Part shown: positions 1 to 7,658 of the stretch, piece by piece
Layout of the letters: each line of letters begins with the position of its first letter
How positions within the stretch are numbered: the first letter of the stretch is position 1
Source of the DNA: Promethearchaeota archaeon
Lineage (GTDB): Archaea; Asgardarchaeota; Lokiarchaeia; Sigyniarchaeales; SOKP01
Length of the DNA: 17,818 bases
Assembly (NCBI GenBank): GCA_019057355.1
Contig: DXJM01000228.1
Location: 1-17,818 of the forward strand
Direction of reading: 5' to 3'
Notes under the pieces: model-generated
Database searches by the model: none
What the model saw: only the letters and a program-made list of their open reading frames with translations
Told to the model about the DNA's origin: nothing
Position numbers and translations under genes: made by a program

Positions 1-79
1 AAGATAATGAATTATCCACTTCTCTTGAAATACTATAGTAAAAAAGTACAATTTTTTTATAATCGATAAACAAAAACTA

Positions 80-88
80 CATATAACC
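80..88 (+). promoter_or_regulatory. Putative TATA box of first LRR gene
   Basis: A CATATAA-type element is centred about 31 bases before the ATG at 115, which would place the transcript start only a few bases before the start codon. A second T-rich TATA candidate lies at 52-63 and would give a leader of about 30 bases. No Shine-Dalgarno site is visible before the gene, which fits a leaderless or short-leader archaeal transcript. The assignment rests on sequence and spacing only. Confidence 0.35.
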
Positions 89-114
89 TGATAATTACTT
101 CTTAATCGTAAAAC

Positions 115-1617
115 ATGATTTCTCCAGAATCGATCTATCAAGATTTTCTTCATGAAACCATTGACAGGTCGTCCGCTATCGATTTATTGATGATTTTAAT
201 AGATAATTCAGAAAATATTACAATCAGAACGAAAAGCCTCCATTTATTGATCAAGATTGGTTCTAAAAATGAACAATTATTTAATGTTCTTGAAAATCTC
301 CTCATTTCAGACTCAAATGAAAAAATCAAAATTATCGCCGCACGAGGGCTTAGAAGGTTTTTTCTATACAGGGCATTACCTTCCATGAAGCATGCACTTT
401 ATCATGAAAAATCCTTAAATATCTTATCTAATGTGATTAATATCTTGGGGGAAATCAACACTCGACCCTCAAAAGAAATTTTGCTTAATGAACTAAAAAA
501 GGTAAAATACCAACAATGTGAAAGATTTATACATCAGCTTCTTAAAGATCACGAGATTGACTCATTAAATGGAGAGAAACTTGCCAAATTGCTCTTAAAC
601 TTCTTGATAATCAATTATTTTGAAAATAAATATGAAAAAATCGATTTTAGTTTCAATCAAGGAGAAATATACGAATTAAACTTATCTTCTTTAGGCAATA
701 ATACCTTTGATCTAAATATTTTAAAAAATGTACCCGAATTTATAGGATTTTTAACATCATTAAAAAGATTAGACTTGAGGATTAATAGTCTCGAAAACCT
801 TCCCGATTCAATCGGTTCTTTAAAAGCTCTTAACTATTTAGATTTGAGTTATAATAAACTAAAGTTTATTCCTGAAACAATAACAACATTATCTTCTCTT
901 GAAACGCTTTATTTACGCTATAATAACTTGGAAGGCCTTCCAAAATCTATGGGTGCTTTAAGATCACTTAAAAATTTAGATTTAAGGGCGAATATACTCA
1001 CATCACTTCCTGAAACGATTTGTGAGATTTCATGCCTAAAAATGCTAGATTTACACGGAAACCAGCTAAAATTTCTACCCGAATCCTTTGAAAATTTCAC
1101 TTCTTTAGAAAAATTAGAATTGGGAATGAATTGTTTAAAAATTCTTCCTAATGGCATGAAAAACCTCACTCGATTACAAAAATTAGGATTAGGTGGCAAT
1201 AAATCATTGCTCGTCTCCCCTGATTGGTGTTTTTCCCTTCCCTCTCTTAAAGAACTTGAATTATATGATAATGATTTACAAATAATTCCCGATTGCATAG
1301 GTGATCTAACATCATTAGAAATTTTAGATTTGAGGAATAATAAAATTTTCCAATTTCCCGATACCTTAAGCCAATTAAAATCATTAAAAAAGTTAAACTT
1401 GAGTTGGAATAATATAAAGTCCATTCCTGAATGGATCTCGTCCTTAAAATCACTTCAAGAATTAAATCTTTGGGGAAATAAACTCGAAGAAGTTCATGAA
1501 TCCATCTTTGAATTAAGATCCCTTACAGAACTTCATTTAAATTATAATAAAAATAACAAACAAGTATCCAAATTATTGGATGAATTACAAATTAAAGGAT
1601 TAAAGATACCACGATAA
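115..1617 (+). CDS. HEAT-like/leucine-rich repeat protein, paralogue 1 (500 aa)
   Basis: Probable cytosolic protein-binding scaffold. Residues 1 to about 190 form a helical region that resembles HEAT/armadillo repeats: paired amphipathic helices around an IR..S...L.KIG pattern, followed by ENLLISDS. From about residue 213 there are about twelve leucine-rich repeats with a 23-residue period, of the form L.SLK.LDL..N.L..LP..I. The seventh repeat is 24 residues long and the last is degenerate. No signal peptide, membrane segment or enzymatic motif is visible. The N-terminal module and the ATG position are shared with the genes at 1659 and 11413, which supports this start. Repeats of this LP-containing type occur in Ras-binding scaffolds and ROCO proteins, but no Roc GTPase domain is present here. 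The partner is unknown; a role with small GTPases would be inference. The gene is very AT-rich. Confidence 0.88.
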   Translation: MISPESIYQDFLHETIDRSSAIDLLMILIDNSENITIRTKSLHLLIKIGSKNEQLFNVLENLLISDSNEKIKIIAARGLRRFFLYRALPSMKHALYHEKSLNILSNVINILGEINTRPSKEILLNELKKVKYQQCERFIHQLLKDHEIDSLNGEKLAKLLLNFLIINYFENKYEKIDFSFNQGEIYELNLSSLGNNTFDLNILKNVPEFIGFLTSLKRLDLRINSLENLPDSIGSLKALNYLDLSYNKLKFIPETITTLSSLETLYLRYNNLEGLPKSMGALRSLKNLDLRANILTSLPETICEISCLKMLDLHGNQLKFLPESFENFTSLEKLELGMNCLKILPNGMKNLTRLQKLGLGGNKSLLVSPDWCFSLPSLKELELYDNDLQIIPDCIGDLTSLEILDLRNNKIFQFPDTLSQLKSLKKLNLSWNNIKSIPEWISSLKSLQELNLWGNKLEEVHESIFELRSLTELHLNYNKNNKQVSKLLDELQIKGLKIPR

Positions 1618-1620
1618 GCA

Positions 1621-1630
1621 TATAAATATA
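1621..1630 (+). promoter_or_regulatory. Putative TATA box of second LRR gene
   Basis: TATAAATATA lies in the 41-base gap between the first two LRR genes, centred about 34 bases before the ATG at 1659. This fits a separate archaeal promoter with a very short leader, so the two tandem paralogues may be transcribed independently rather than only as an operon. It is a sequence match only, in an AT-rich background. Confidence 0.4.
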
Positions 1631-1658
1631 ATATAATGAATAATACACGTATGGAATC

Positions 1659-2948
1659 ATGGAATTATCTCCGGATAGTATTCTAAAGAATTATAAAAAC
1701 GGCAAGGTAAATAAAGAATCGTCTATAGAGCAATTAATTGATTTAATTGAGAATAGCAATTCCCTGAGTATTAGAGCAAGTTGTGTCAATGCTTTGGGAA
1801 AAATTGGGATTGTGGATGAGAAAATCTTCAATTTACTTGAAAATCTTTTAATTTCAGATTCTGATGAAGGTGTTAGAACTGAAGCCGCCAGGATCATTCA
1901 TCGTGATTATTTCAAAAATGCATTTAAATTGGTTAGTTGGGCTCTCCTACACGAATTTTCCCTTGATCTATTGAAACAACTTCATGAAACAATTTTAAAA
2001 ATAATAAATTACCTAGTCATGTCCAATTCAAGATCAATAATTGAAGAGGGGATTACTTCCATCCGAACAAGCGAGATAAAAAATGGATTTGAAAAATTAT
2101 TCTTGCTAACTACCCTGAAAGACCTTACTAATGATACTCTAGCTAGTTATTTGACAAATTTTTTTACTCTCTTATATCTCAAGAAAAAATTTTGGAGGCT
2201 TCGCTATAAAGTTGCCGAGTGCCTGGTTGTTGAGCTTGATTTTCAATTTAAAGGGTTGATTAAGGTACCGGAAGAGATAAAATACCTTAAATTTTTAAAA
2301 AAATTGAGTTTAAGGTATAATCAAATCGCAAGCATTCCTAATTGGATTGAATCCTTAATATTTTTAGAGGAATTGGACTTGTATTCAAATTCTTTAACTT
2401 TTTTACCTTCTTGTATTGGAAATTTGAGATCTCTAAAAAATTTCTCTTTAAGCATTAACAAACTCGAAAAAATTCCCGAAGAAATTTGTTCTCTCTCAAG
2501 GTTAGAAATATTGGAATTAGGACTAAATCAATTAAAAGCACTTCCCAGATCTGTAGGAGAATTAATATCTTTAAAAAAATTAAATATTTTTGAAAATTAT
2601 TTAACGCACGTTCCTTTTTCTATAGGAAATTTACATGAATTGGAATATTTAAATTTGAGCTGTAACAATCTTAGCAGTTTACCTGAATCTTTAGGATCCT
2701 TGAAATTGCTTAAAGTTTTAAATTGTGAAAACAATCAATTAATTGCATTGCCAGAATCTATAAAAAATTTAGGTTCATTGGAATATTTAAACATCTCAAA
2801 AAATAAGCTCGTTTCTCTCCAAGAATCATTGATATTTTTAGCATCATTAAAAGAATTTTATTTTGGCCGTAATAACTTGGTGCAAATACCCCGATTTATT
2901 GAGAAATTAGGAGAAAAAGGAGTTCAAGTATATCCTAAACATCATTAA
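1659..2948 (+). CDS. HEAT-like/leucine-rich repeat protein, paralogue 2 (429 aa)
   Basis: Tandem paralogue of the upstream gene, 41 bases after its stop. Residues 1 to about 190 repeat the same helical module: an SPDSI start, then LI.LIENS, a KIG turn, the invariant ENLLISDS, and a later block in which L..F..LLYLKKKF precedes a V..LD strand. About nine 23-residue leucine-rich repeats follow, each with the LP..I turn, and the protein ends with a short basic tail. Several ATG codons lie close together before the gene. The one at 1659 is chosen because it aligns with the starts of the two paralogues. There is no signal peptide or membrane helix. It is most likely a cytosolic interaction scaffold with a different ligand preference from paralogue 1, since the N-terminal module is kept while the repeats differ. 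The gene converges on the ligase gene with 39 bases between stops. Confidence 0.87.
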   Translation: MELSPDSILKNYKNGKVNKESSIEQLIDLIENSNSLSIRASCVNALGKIGIVDEKIFNLLENLLISDSDEGVRTEAARIIHRDYFKNAFKLVSWALLHEFSLDLLKQLHETILKIINYLVMSNSRSIIEEGITSIRTSEIKNGFEKLFLLTTLKDLTNDTLASYLTNFFTLLYLKKKFWRLRYKVAECLVVELDFQFKGLIKVPEEIKYLKFLKKLSLRYNQIASIPNWIESLIFLEELDLYSNSLTFLPSCIGNLRSLKNFSLSINKLEKIPEEICSLSRLEILELGLNQLKALPRSVGELISLKKLNIFENYLTHVPFSIGNLHELEYLNLSCNNLSSLPESLGSLKLLKVLNCENNQLIALPESIKNLGSLEYLNISKNKLVSLQESLIFLASLKEFYFGRNNLVQIPRFIEKLGEKGVQVYPKHH

Positions 2949-2987
2949 CTTTTGTACATTCGGAAATTCATGCTTTACTTCCAGACC

Positions 2988-4739
2988 TTATTGTGTTTCA
3001 TACAAGTCTCGTATTTCCTTAACAGTCGTTACATCTTTGGCTCCTTTTTCTGGACGGAATCTTTGAAAAACAGGAAACCGCATGGAATATCCCAATGTGG
3101 CAAATTTTTCACTCTTTGTTATTTCATCACCAATAATCTCAACAACAATTTCTGGATTAAACCATACTTCTGCTTTATCCTCACAAATAACATTACTGGG
3201 ACGATTCTTGGATACATGCTGTTCCATGTCCTTGGTTAACGTTTCTGACAAATCATCTGTTAATCCTGAAAAGAATCGAGTAAATCCAATAAATCTATCA
3301 CTTTCTGGGTCGTACACGCCACCAATATACGTTCCATAGACTCCTGTCCTTCTTCCCTTTCCATAAAATGCCCCTATTAAAACGACATCTACCGAATCTT
3401 TTAATTTACCCCCTTCTAATCCTTTTAGCTTTATCCAAAGAAACCCTCGATTACCTGGTTGGTAAATGGAGTCCTCTTTAATGGACTTGGCCATGATTCC
3501 TTCGTTTCCTTCCTGTCTAGCCTTGTTAAAATAATCCACGAGCTCTTCTGTGGAATTTACCACTTTTTCGTTGACTAAACGCAATTCATCTCTTTCACTT
3601 ACAATTTCTTCTAGCTTTTTTCGTCGTTCTATAAGAGGTTTATTAATACATGATTCCGTCTCTAATTTCAGAAGATCAAAAACAAATAAGCATACAGGGA
3701 CTTCTTTTGAAATTGTATCCACATCATGTTTCCGCCTTCTCTTACTTAACACTTGAAATGGGAGCATTTTTTCATAGAAAGGATCCATCGCTACCACCTC
3801 TCCTTCGAAAATAATCTCACTTGCTCTTATATTTTTCCTTATGATATCACAGGCATCTGGATATTGGTCGGATACATCTAATAACCTTCTCGAAAATAAT
3901 TTAACCGTATCCCTTTTTTTATGAACTTGAATTCGTTCTCCATCTAATTTATATTCAGCGATAAATGGAATCCCTAGTTTAGTAATAATTTCTGCATAGG
4001 GGACTCTTGAAGCAAGCATCATTCTAATGGGTATTCCAAAAGTAATTTCTATTTTTTTTACCTCTTCTATTCCTTTTTTCGCCAGGATCATGACGATATC
4101 GCCCAAATCAGGATGCAAGTTAAATGCCCTTTCGATGGCTTCCTTATTATCCTTTAATCCAGTCAAACCCAGGGCAATACCATCTATTATCGTTTGAGTA
4201 GATACCCCTACTCTTAGGGTTGAATTTATTATTCTCAATAAATATTTAGTTTCCAAGGGATTTCTCATTAATCCCCGTAAAATTCCTAATTTCATATCGC
4301 TTGATCCCGCTCCAGTTATCGAGGAAATTTTCTCTAACTCAGAATATAATTCACTAATTTCTAAAGATGACATTTCTGATCCCTTTTTAGTATTAAAATC
4401 GAGTAATGATTTTTGCGTCTTCATTTTTTGTAATATTATTTCTGCTGTCACTCCAATATCTCCTTTCTTCACTAAAATTTCTTTAATACTCTTTTTATTT
4501 TTCCCTGAATGAAGAGACAATGCATCGATGATCATTTTTTCAGCAATTCCCATTTTGGGAGCCTGTTTAATGTTAGAAACAAGTTGTCCTTGTAATAAAT
4601 ATACTATCTTATCTAAATCAGAAAAATCATTACTTATTTTAATTTCTTTAAAAAAATCCGCAAGAATATCAATCATTTCCAGTCTTTTTGTTGTTTGCTC
4701 AAGACTAGAAAGAAGACTTGCTAATTTATAGAATTTCAT
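2988..4739 (-). CDS. lig: ATP-dependent DNA ligase (archaeal type, 583 aa)
   Basis: Seals nicks in duplex DNA during replication and repair, using ATP through a lysyl-AMP intermediate. The length of 583 residues is normal for archaeal replicative ligases. An N-terminal DNA-binding domain occupies about residues 1-230, with the family pattern LRVGVSTQTIIDGIA near 176-190. The nucleotidyltransferase domain carries motif I AEYKLDGERI, with catalytic Lys264. Motif III is FEGEVVAMD, motif IV EGIMAKS, and motif V WIKLK. The OB-fold C-terminus ends in the typical SMRFPVFQRFRP and TTVKEI..LYE elements. The ATG at 4739 starts a normal family N-terminus. The gene is the last of three minus-strand genes, 138 bases after the GTPase gene, and a TATTAA-type element about 30-38 bases upstream suggests its own promoter. 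No other replication gene is adjacent. The identification is secure. Confidence 0.97.
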   Translation of the reverse strand: MKFYKLASLLSSLEQTTKRLEMIDILADFFKEIKISNDFSDLDKIVYLLQGQLVSNIKQAPKMGIAEKMIIDALSLHSGKNKKSIKEILVKKGDIGVTAEIILQKMKTQKSLLDFNTKKGSEMSSLEISELYSELEKISSITGAGSSDMKLGILRGLMRNPLETKYLLRIINSTLRVGVSTQTIIDGIALGLTGLKDNKEAIERAFNLHPDLGDIVMILAKKGIEEVKKIEITFGIPIRMMLASRVPYAEIITKLGIPFIAEYKLDGERIQVHKKRDTVKLFSRRLLDVSDQYPDACDIIRKNIRASEIIFEGEVVAMDPFYEKMLPFQVLSKRRRKHDVDTISKEVPVCLFVFDLLKLETESCINKPLIERRKKLEEIVSERDELRLVNEKVVNSTEELVDYFNKARQEGNEGIMAKSIKEDSIYQPGNRGFLWIKLKGLEGGKLKDSVDVVLIGAFYGKGRRTGVYGTYIGGVYDPESDRFIGFTRFFSGLTDDLSETLTKDMEQHVSKNRPSNVICEDKAEVWFNPEIVVEIIGDEITKSEKFATLGYSMRFPVFQRFRPEKGAKDVTTVKEIRDLYETQ

Positions 4740-4767
4740 GGAGTGTGATGAATGAATTTTTTATGAA

Positions 4768-4777
4768 TTTAATATAA
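4768..4777 (-). promoter_or_regulatory. Putative TATA box of DNA ligase gene
   Basis: On the minus strand this reads CTTATATTAA, centred about 33 bases before the ligase ATG. No Shine-Dalgarno sequence is present, so a short-leader transcript is plausible. The rest of the 138-base spacer (4740-4877) shows no other recognisable element. Confidence 0.3.
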
Positions 4778-4877
4778 GTGATATTATCTAGTATTTTAAA
4801 TAAACAAATCAAATCAAGTATTTAACCTTATAAGAAGACTTCAATAATAATTCCTTTATTAACCATTAGACAAAGAA

Positions 4878-5429
4878 TTAAGTAAAGCCCGCTCTTTTCA
4901 TTAATTCATTAACCAAGTCATCAAAAATGGAATCCACATTTTCCCCTGTTCTGGAGGAGCACTCCGTGTAATCAAACAAGTTAAATGTCGATTTTTGAGC
5001 AAGAGCCTCATCTCGCGAAACTTTTCTCTGGTTGGATAAATCTACCTTCCCTCCAACCAGGAGTATAGGAATTATCCTATCAAAATCCTCGCTTCCCGAA
5101 TAGAATACTTCTAACCATCCCTCAATACCTGACAAGGTAGAAGGTCTCGTGATATCAAACATGAATATGGCTCCTGAACTCCCTTTAGCATAGGTAGGTA
5201 ATAAGAATCTAAAACGCTCCTCTCCACCAAAATCCCAAATTTGTAAAATGATTCTTTTTTCCTTTAGTGTAATATATTTAATGAAAATCTCGGCCCCCAT
5301 GGTTAATTGAGGGTCTTCTTTAAATAATCCCGTGAGGTATCGCTGGGTTAATGTTGACTTTCCAACAGCACTTTCCCCAAATATAGCAATTTTAAAGGTA
5401 ATATCCGCTTTTAACACTATTTGCACCAT
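4878..5429 (-). CDS. Ras/Rab-like small GTPase with divergent G4 motif (183 aa)
   Basis: Small GTP-binding switch protein of the Asgard Ras/Rab-like superfamily. The P-loop is GESAVGKST at residues 18-26. Switch I contains Thr43 in LTMGAE, comparable to the TIG motif of Rab proteins. The G3 motif is WDFGGEERF (65-73), with GG where DTAGQE would be usual. The G4 motif is GGKVDL (126-131), so the N of NKxD is replaced by Gly127. The G5 motif is CSSRTG (157-162). The length is that of a single GTPase domain with a short nine-residue N-terminal extension. There is no C-terminal cysteine for prenylation and no membrane helix, so membrane recruitment would need a partner. The gene lies 115 bases after the gelsolin-like gene on the same strand, suggesting a joint role in cytoskeletal or membrane dynamics, which is inference. 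The altered G4 could change nucleotide affinity or specificity. Confidence 0.93.
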   Translation of the reverse strand: MVQIVLKADITFKIAIFGESAVGKSTLTQRYLTGLFKEDPQLTMGAEIFIKYITLKEKRIILQIWDFGGEERFRFLLPTYAKGSSGAIFMFDITRPSTLSGIEGWLEVFYSGSEDFDRIIPILLVGGKVDLSNQRKVSRDEALAQKSTFNLFDYTECSSRTGENVDSIFDDLVNELMKRAGFT

Positions 5430-5527
5430 TTTTCATGTAATATATCCTAATAAATCTAATAGAAATCACTTCTTAAATAATAATCTATTGTGTTGAAATT
5501 TACGACACTAATTTACTTCGTGTATTT

Positions 5528-5544
5528 AAAAAAAAGAAAAAAAA
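5528..5544 (-). terminator. Oligo-U terminator after gelsolin-like gene
   Basis: Directly after the stop codon at 5545, the minus strand carries two runs of eight T separated by a C. Archaeal RNA polymerase terminates at such oligo-T tracts without needing a hairpin. If active, the tract would partly uncouple the gelsolin-like gene from the GTPase gene downstream. Confidence 0.5.
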
Positions 5545-6402
5545 TTACAATAATTTTGCTAATTCTGTATATTTTCTTTTGATTTGATCTTTTATATTCG
5601 TTGAAATGCCAGAAAAGCTATTTTGTGTAAATTTAATAGCTTTTTCTACAATCTTAAAACTGCATATTGGTCCATCCATCATTTCTACGTTATAAATACC
5701 ATCAGCTTTTTTTGAAATCCAAATATCATCATATTTGTCAAGAATACTTACTAATAATAAACCTATTCGCGCATCTGATATATTTATTTCTTGAGATTTC
5801 CCATCAGAAACTTTCATTTCAGAGGAATCTTCATATTCTGTCGCAGGTTTAATTGCTTTGGTTGCAGGAGTCACTTTAACAGGAGTTACAGGAGTTTCAA
5901 CAGTTTTAGGTTTAATTACTTGCGGTCCCGTGGACGCTTTAACTGTAGTAACCGTACTAACTGGTCCTGTTGATGTAGGTTTAGCTTCTGTAGGCACTGG
6001 TTTTGCTTTTGGAGCCCCTACGCCTTCCAAATCAAACGTTACAATATGGTTTCCAATTTCTCTAAATTTCCTACTTAAAAGTTCCTCGAGTTTATTGTTC
6101 GATTCCGTTTCTTCAGGTACTCTGCCTACTTTTCTTGAGTCTATTTCGATAATATCTTTTGTATCACGTCCAATAATGCTCTTTCCGATGGTATAACCAT
6201 GTCCTTTTAAAGATTGTGCTTGCCTTAAAGCAGTTCTCCTTTGTACAAGGCCTTGCTTTTGGCCATGCCATAGAAAGAGAGATCCAGAGGATTCATCTAA
6301 AACAATTATCGATCTATCAGGTTGGAGGTTCTCCTTACTCCATTTTACTGGATCAGAAACACCACCATCCTTAACATGGAACATTAACGCTAAGTCTCCC
6401 AT
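5545..6402 (-). CDS. Gelsolin-like domain protein with Pro/Thr linker and C-terminal domain (285 aa)
   Basis: Candidate actin-regulating protein. Residues 1 to about 95 resemble a single gelsolin/villin-type segment. The most telling stretch is IIVLDESSGSLFLW.G (32-47), followed by a helix QRRTALRQAQSL. In gelsolin repeats, a hydrophobic strand, an acidic turn, a [FY].W.G strand and a helix with alternating Ala follow in this order. A helix and strand region (about 100-130) follows, then a linker of roughly 65 residues (about 130-195) rich in Pro, Thr, Val and Lys. The last 85 residues form a compact unrecognised alpha/beta domain. There is no signal peptide or membrane helix. The ATG at 6402 is preferred; a GTG at 6411 would add three residues. 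The gene is first of the three minus-strand genes and lies upstream of the GTPase gene. The gelsolin assignment is a motif judgement only; the fold could differ. Confidence 0.72.
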   Translation of the reverse strand: MGDLALMFHVKDGGVSDPVKWSKENLQPDRSIIVLDESSGSLFLWHGQKQGLVQRRTALRQAQSLKGHGYTIGKSIIGRDTKDIIEIDSRKVGRVPEETESNNKLEELLSRKFREIGNHIVTFDLEGVGAPKAKPVPTEAKPTSTGPVSTVTTVKASTGPQVIKPKTVETPVTPVKVTPATKAIKPATEYEDSSEMKVSDGKSQEINISDARIGLLLVSILDKYDDIWISKKADGIYNVEMMDGPICSFKIVEKAIKFTQNSFSGISTNIKDQIKRKYTELAKLL

Positions 6403-6411
6403 TTTATTCAC

Positions 6412-6661
6412 TAAAGATTCTTCTCATATTTTATGATTATATATTAAGAGTATAAAAACTATTAAAAAATTGTCTATCTATCTAATAGAGTTAATCCATT
6501 TAAAAATTAGTGTTTTGACATATAGTGTATTGCATATAAGAATATTAATACTTCTAATATAGTTATATCTAAGATCATAAAAAGAAAATTTCAAAATCTT
6601 TGAATCATTTGAAATATTAGAATGATATATCAAGACACCCACTCAAATAAAGAGAATAATC
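6412..6661. promoter_or_regulatory. Divergent promoter region between gelsolin-like gene and his operon
   Basis: This 250-base AT-rich spacer serves two divergent transcription units. On the minus strand, TTTTTATA (6451-6458) lies about 50 bases before the gelsolin-like start. On the plus strand, GATATATC (6624-6631) is centred about 35 bases before the hisG ATG. No gene, tRNA, riboswitch or clear inverted-repeat operator is visible in it. Confidence 0.4.
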
Positions 6662-7645
6662 ATGAAAGATAAATTATTAAAATTAACGATTCCAAAAGGT
6701 AGTCTACAAGACGTAGTAACTGATCTATTTAATCGTGCGGGATTGAGCTTAAAATTTTCCTCCAGTCGGGATTACAGGCCGACTTTAGGGGATTCAGAGG
6801 TGTATGTAAAGTTATTACGTCCTCAAGAGATACCAAATTATTTAATTGGTGAAGAAGAATTTGATTTAGGGATATCCGGTACTGATTGGGTTAAAGAAAC
6901 TAATGCTGATGTAGAGGAAATTCTTGACTTGGAAATTGGAGGGATAAAAATAGTTCTTTGCGTTCCAAATACCTGGGATAAAATTAACTCCCTTGATGAT
7001 TTATTACAGAATTTTTATGATGAAAATAAAGTATTGAGAATTTCCACTGAATATTTAACGCTCTCTTTAAATTATATTAAAGATAATGGAACTTATAAAA
7101 AATTATATGGGAATAAAGCACCTTTAGTAATTACACCATGGAAAACATGGGGTGAAAATGAGAAAATAAAAATATTTTTATCGTTTGGTGCAACAGAAGC
7201 GAAACCTCCAGAAGAAGTCGATGTTATTATTGATAACACGCAAACAGGGTCAACAATAAGAGCAAATAACCTCAAAATTTTGGATGAAATTGATAGATCA
7301 ACAGCAGTTTTAATAGCAAATAAAAAAGCTCTAAACGATAATTGGAAAAAGGAGAAAATAAAAGATTTGAAAGTCCTGCTCATGGGCGTGATAGAAGCAT
7401 CCAAAAAATTACACATTTTCTTGAATGTGAAACAAGAGAATTTAGATAAATTATTGACAAAATTACCGGCATTAAAGCGTCCAACCATTTCAAAATTAGC
7501 AGGCGACGAGAGAGATGGATGGTGTGCCATAAATACCATCATTAAAAAAGAGGATTTTCTAAACCTGATCCCAATCTTGAGAAAATATGCGCAAGGTCTA
7601 GTAGTCCACGAACCTCGTCAGATTCTACCTTTTGAAAATATATAA
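6662..7645 (+). CDS. hisG: ATP phosphoribosyltransferase, long form (327 aa)
   Basis: Catalyses the first step of histidine synthesis, joining ATP and PRPP to give N1-(5-phosphoribosyl)-ATP, in the cytosol. The N-terminal periplasmic-binding-protein-like domain begins with LKLTIPKGSL and contains DLGISGTDW (68-76). The PRPP-binding loop is DNTQTGSTIRAN (191-202). The C-terminal ACT-like regulatory domain (about 245-321) shows it is the long form, which is feedback-inhibited by histidine and does not need HisZ. At 327 residues it is longer than the usual 290-300 because of an insertion of roughly 25-30 residues at about 143-172, containing VITPWKTWG. This insertion matches what I recall of a recognised HisG subclade. 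The ATG at 6662 follows a TATA-like element and no strong Shine-Dalgarno site. It is the first gene of hisG-hisD-hisC. Confidence 0.96.
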   Translation: MKDKLLKLTIPKGSLQDVVTDLFNRAGLSLKFSSSRDYRPTLGDSEVYVKLLRPQEIPNYLIGEEEFDLGISGTDWVKETNADVEEILDLEIGGIKIVLCVPNTWDKINSLDDLLQNFYDENKVLRISTEYLTLSLNYIKDNGTYKKLYGNKAPLVITPWKTWGENEKIKIFLSFGATEAKPPEEVDVIIDNTQTGSTIRANNLKILDEIDRSTAVLIANKKALNDNWKKEKIKDLKVLLMGVIEASKKLHIFLNVKQENLDKLLTKLPALKRPTISKLAGDERDGWCAINTIIKKEDFLNLIPILRKYAQGLVVHEPRQILPFENI

Positions 7646-7658
7646 AAACAAATTACCG

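Noticed and set aside
918..1424. A 168-codon open frame on the minus strand opposite the first LRR gene
   Set aside because: It is produced by the regular 69-base codon periodicity of the LRR gene; its translation is Ser/Phe/Lys-rich with no domain and no promoter or ribosome site.
750..1560. Periodic DNA repeat of about 69 bases, considered as a tandem repeat or CRISPR-like array
   Set aside because: The period is that of 23-residue leucine-rich repeats. The copies are diverged at DNA level and there are no constant repeats with unique spacers.
115..2948. ROCO-type protein (LRR plus Roc GTPase)
   Set aside because: The LRR type fits, but neither gene contains a P-loop or COR domain.
5858..6196. 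A 112-codon plus-strand frame inside the gelsolin-like gene
   Set aside because: Its Val/Gly/Thr-rich content is the complement of the Pro/Thr linker. The minus-strand frame has coherent domains, so this is a shadow.
6800..7200. HisG insertion with VITPWKTWG as a novel domain
   Set aside because: It sits within an otherwise complete HisG and agrees with what I recall of a known HisG subclade, so it is noted only as a subclade marker.
7093..7542. A 149-codon minus-strand frame inside hisG
   Set aside because: It lies opposite highly conserved HisG motifs and has no recognisable content.
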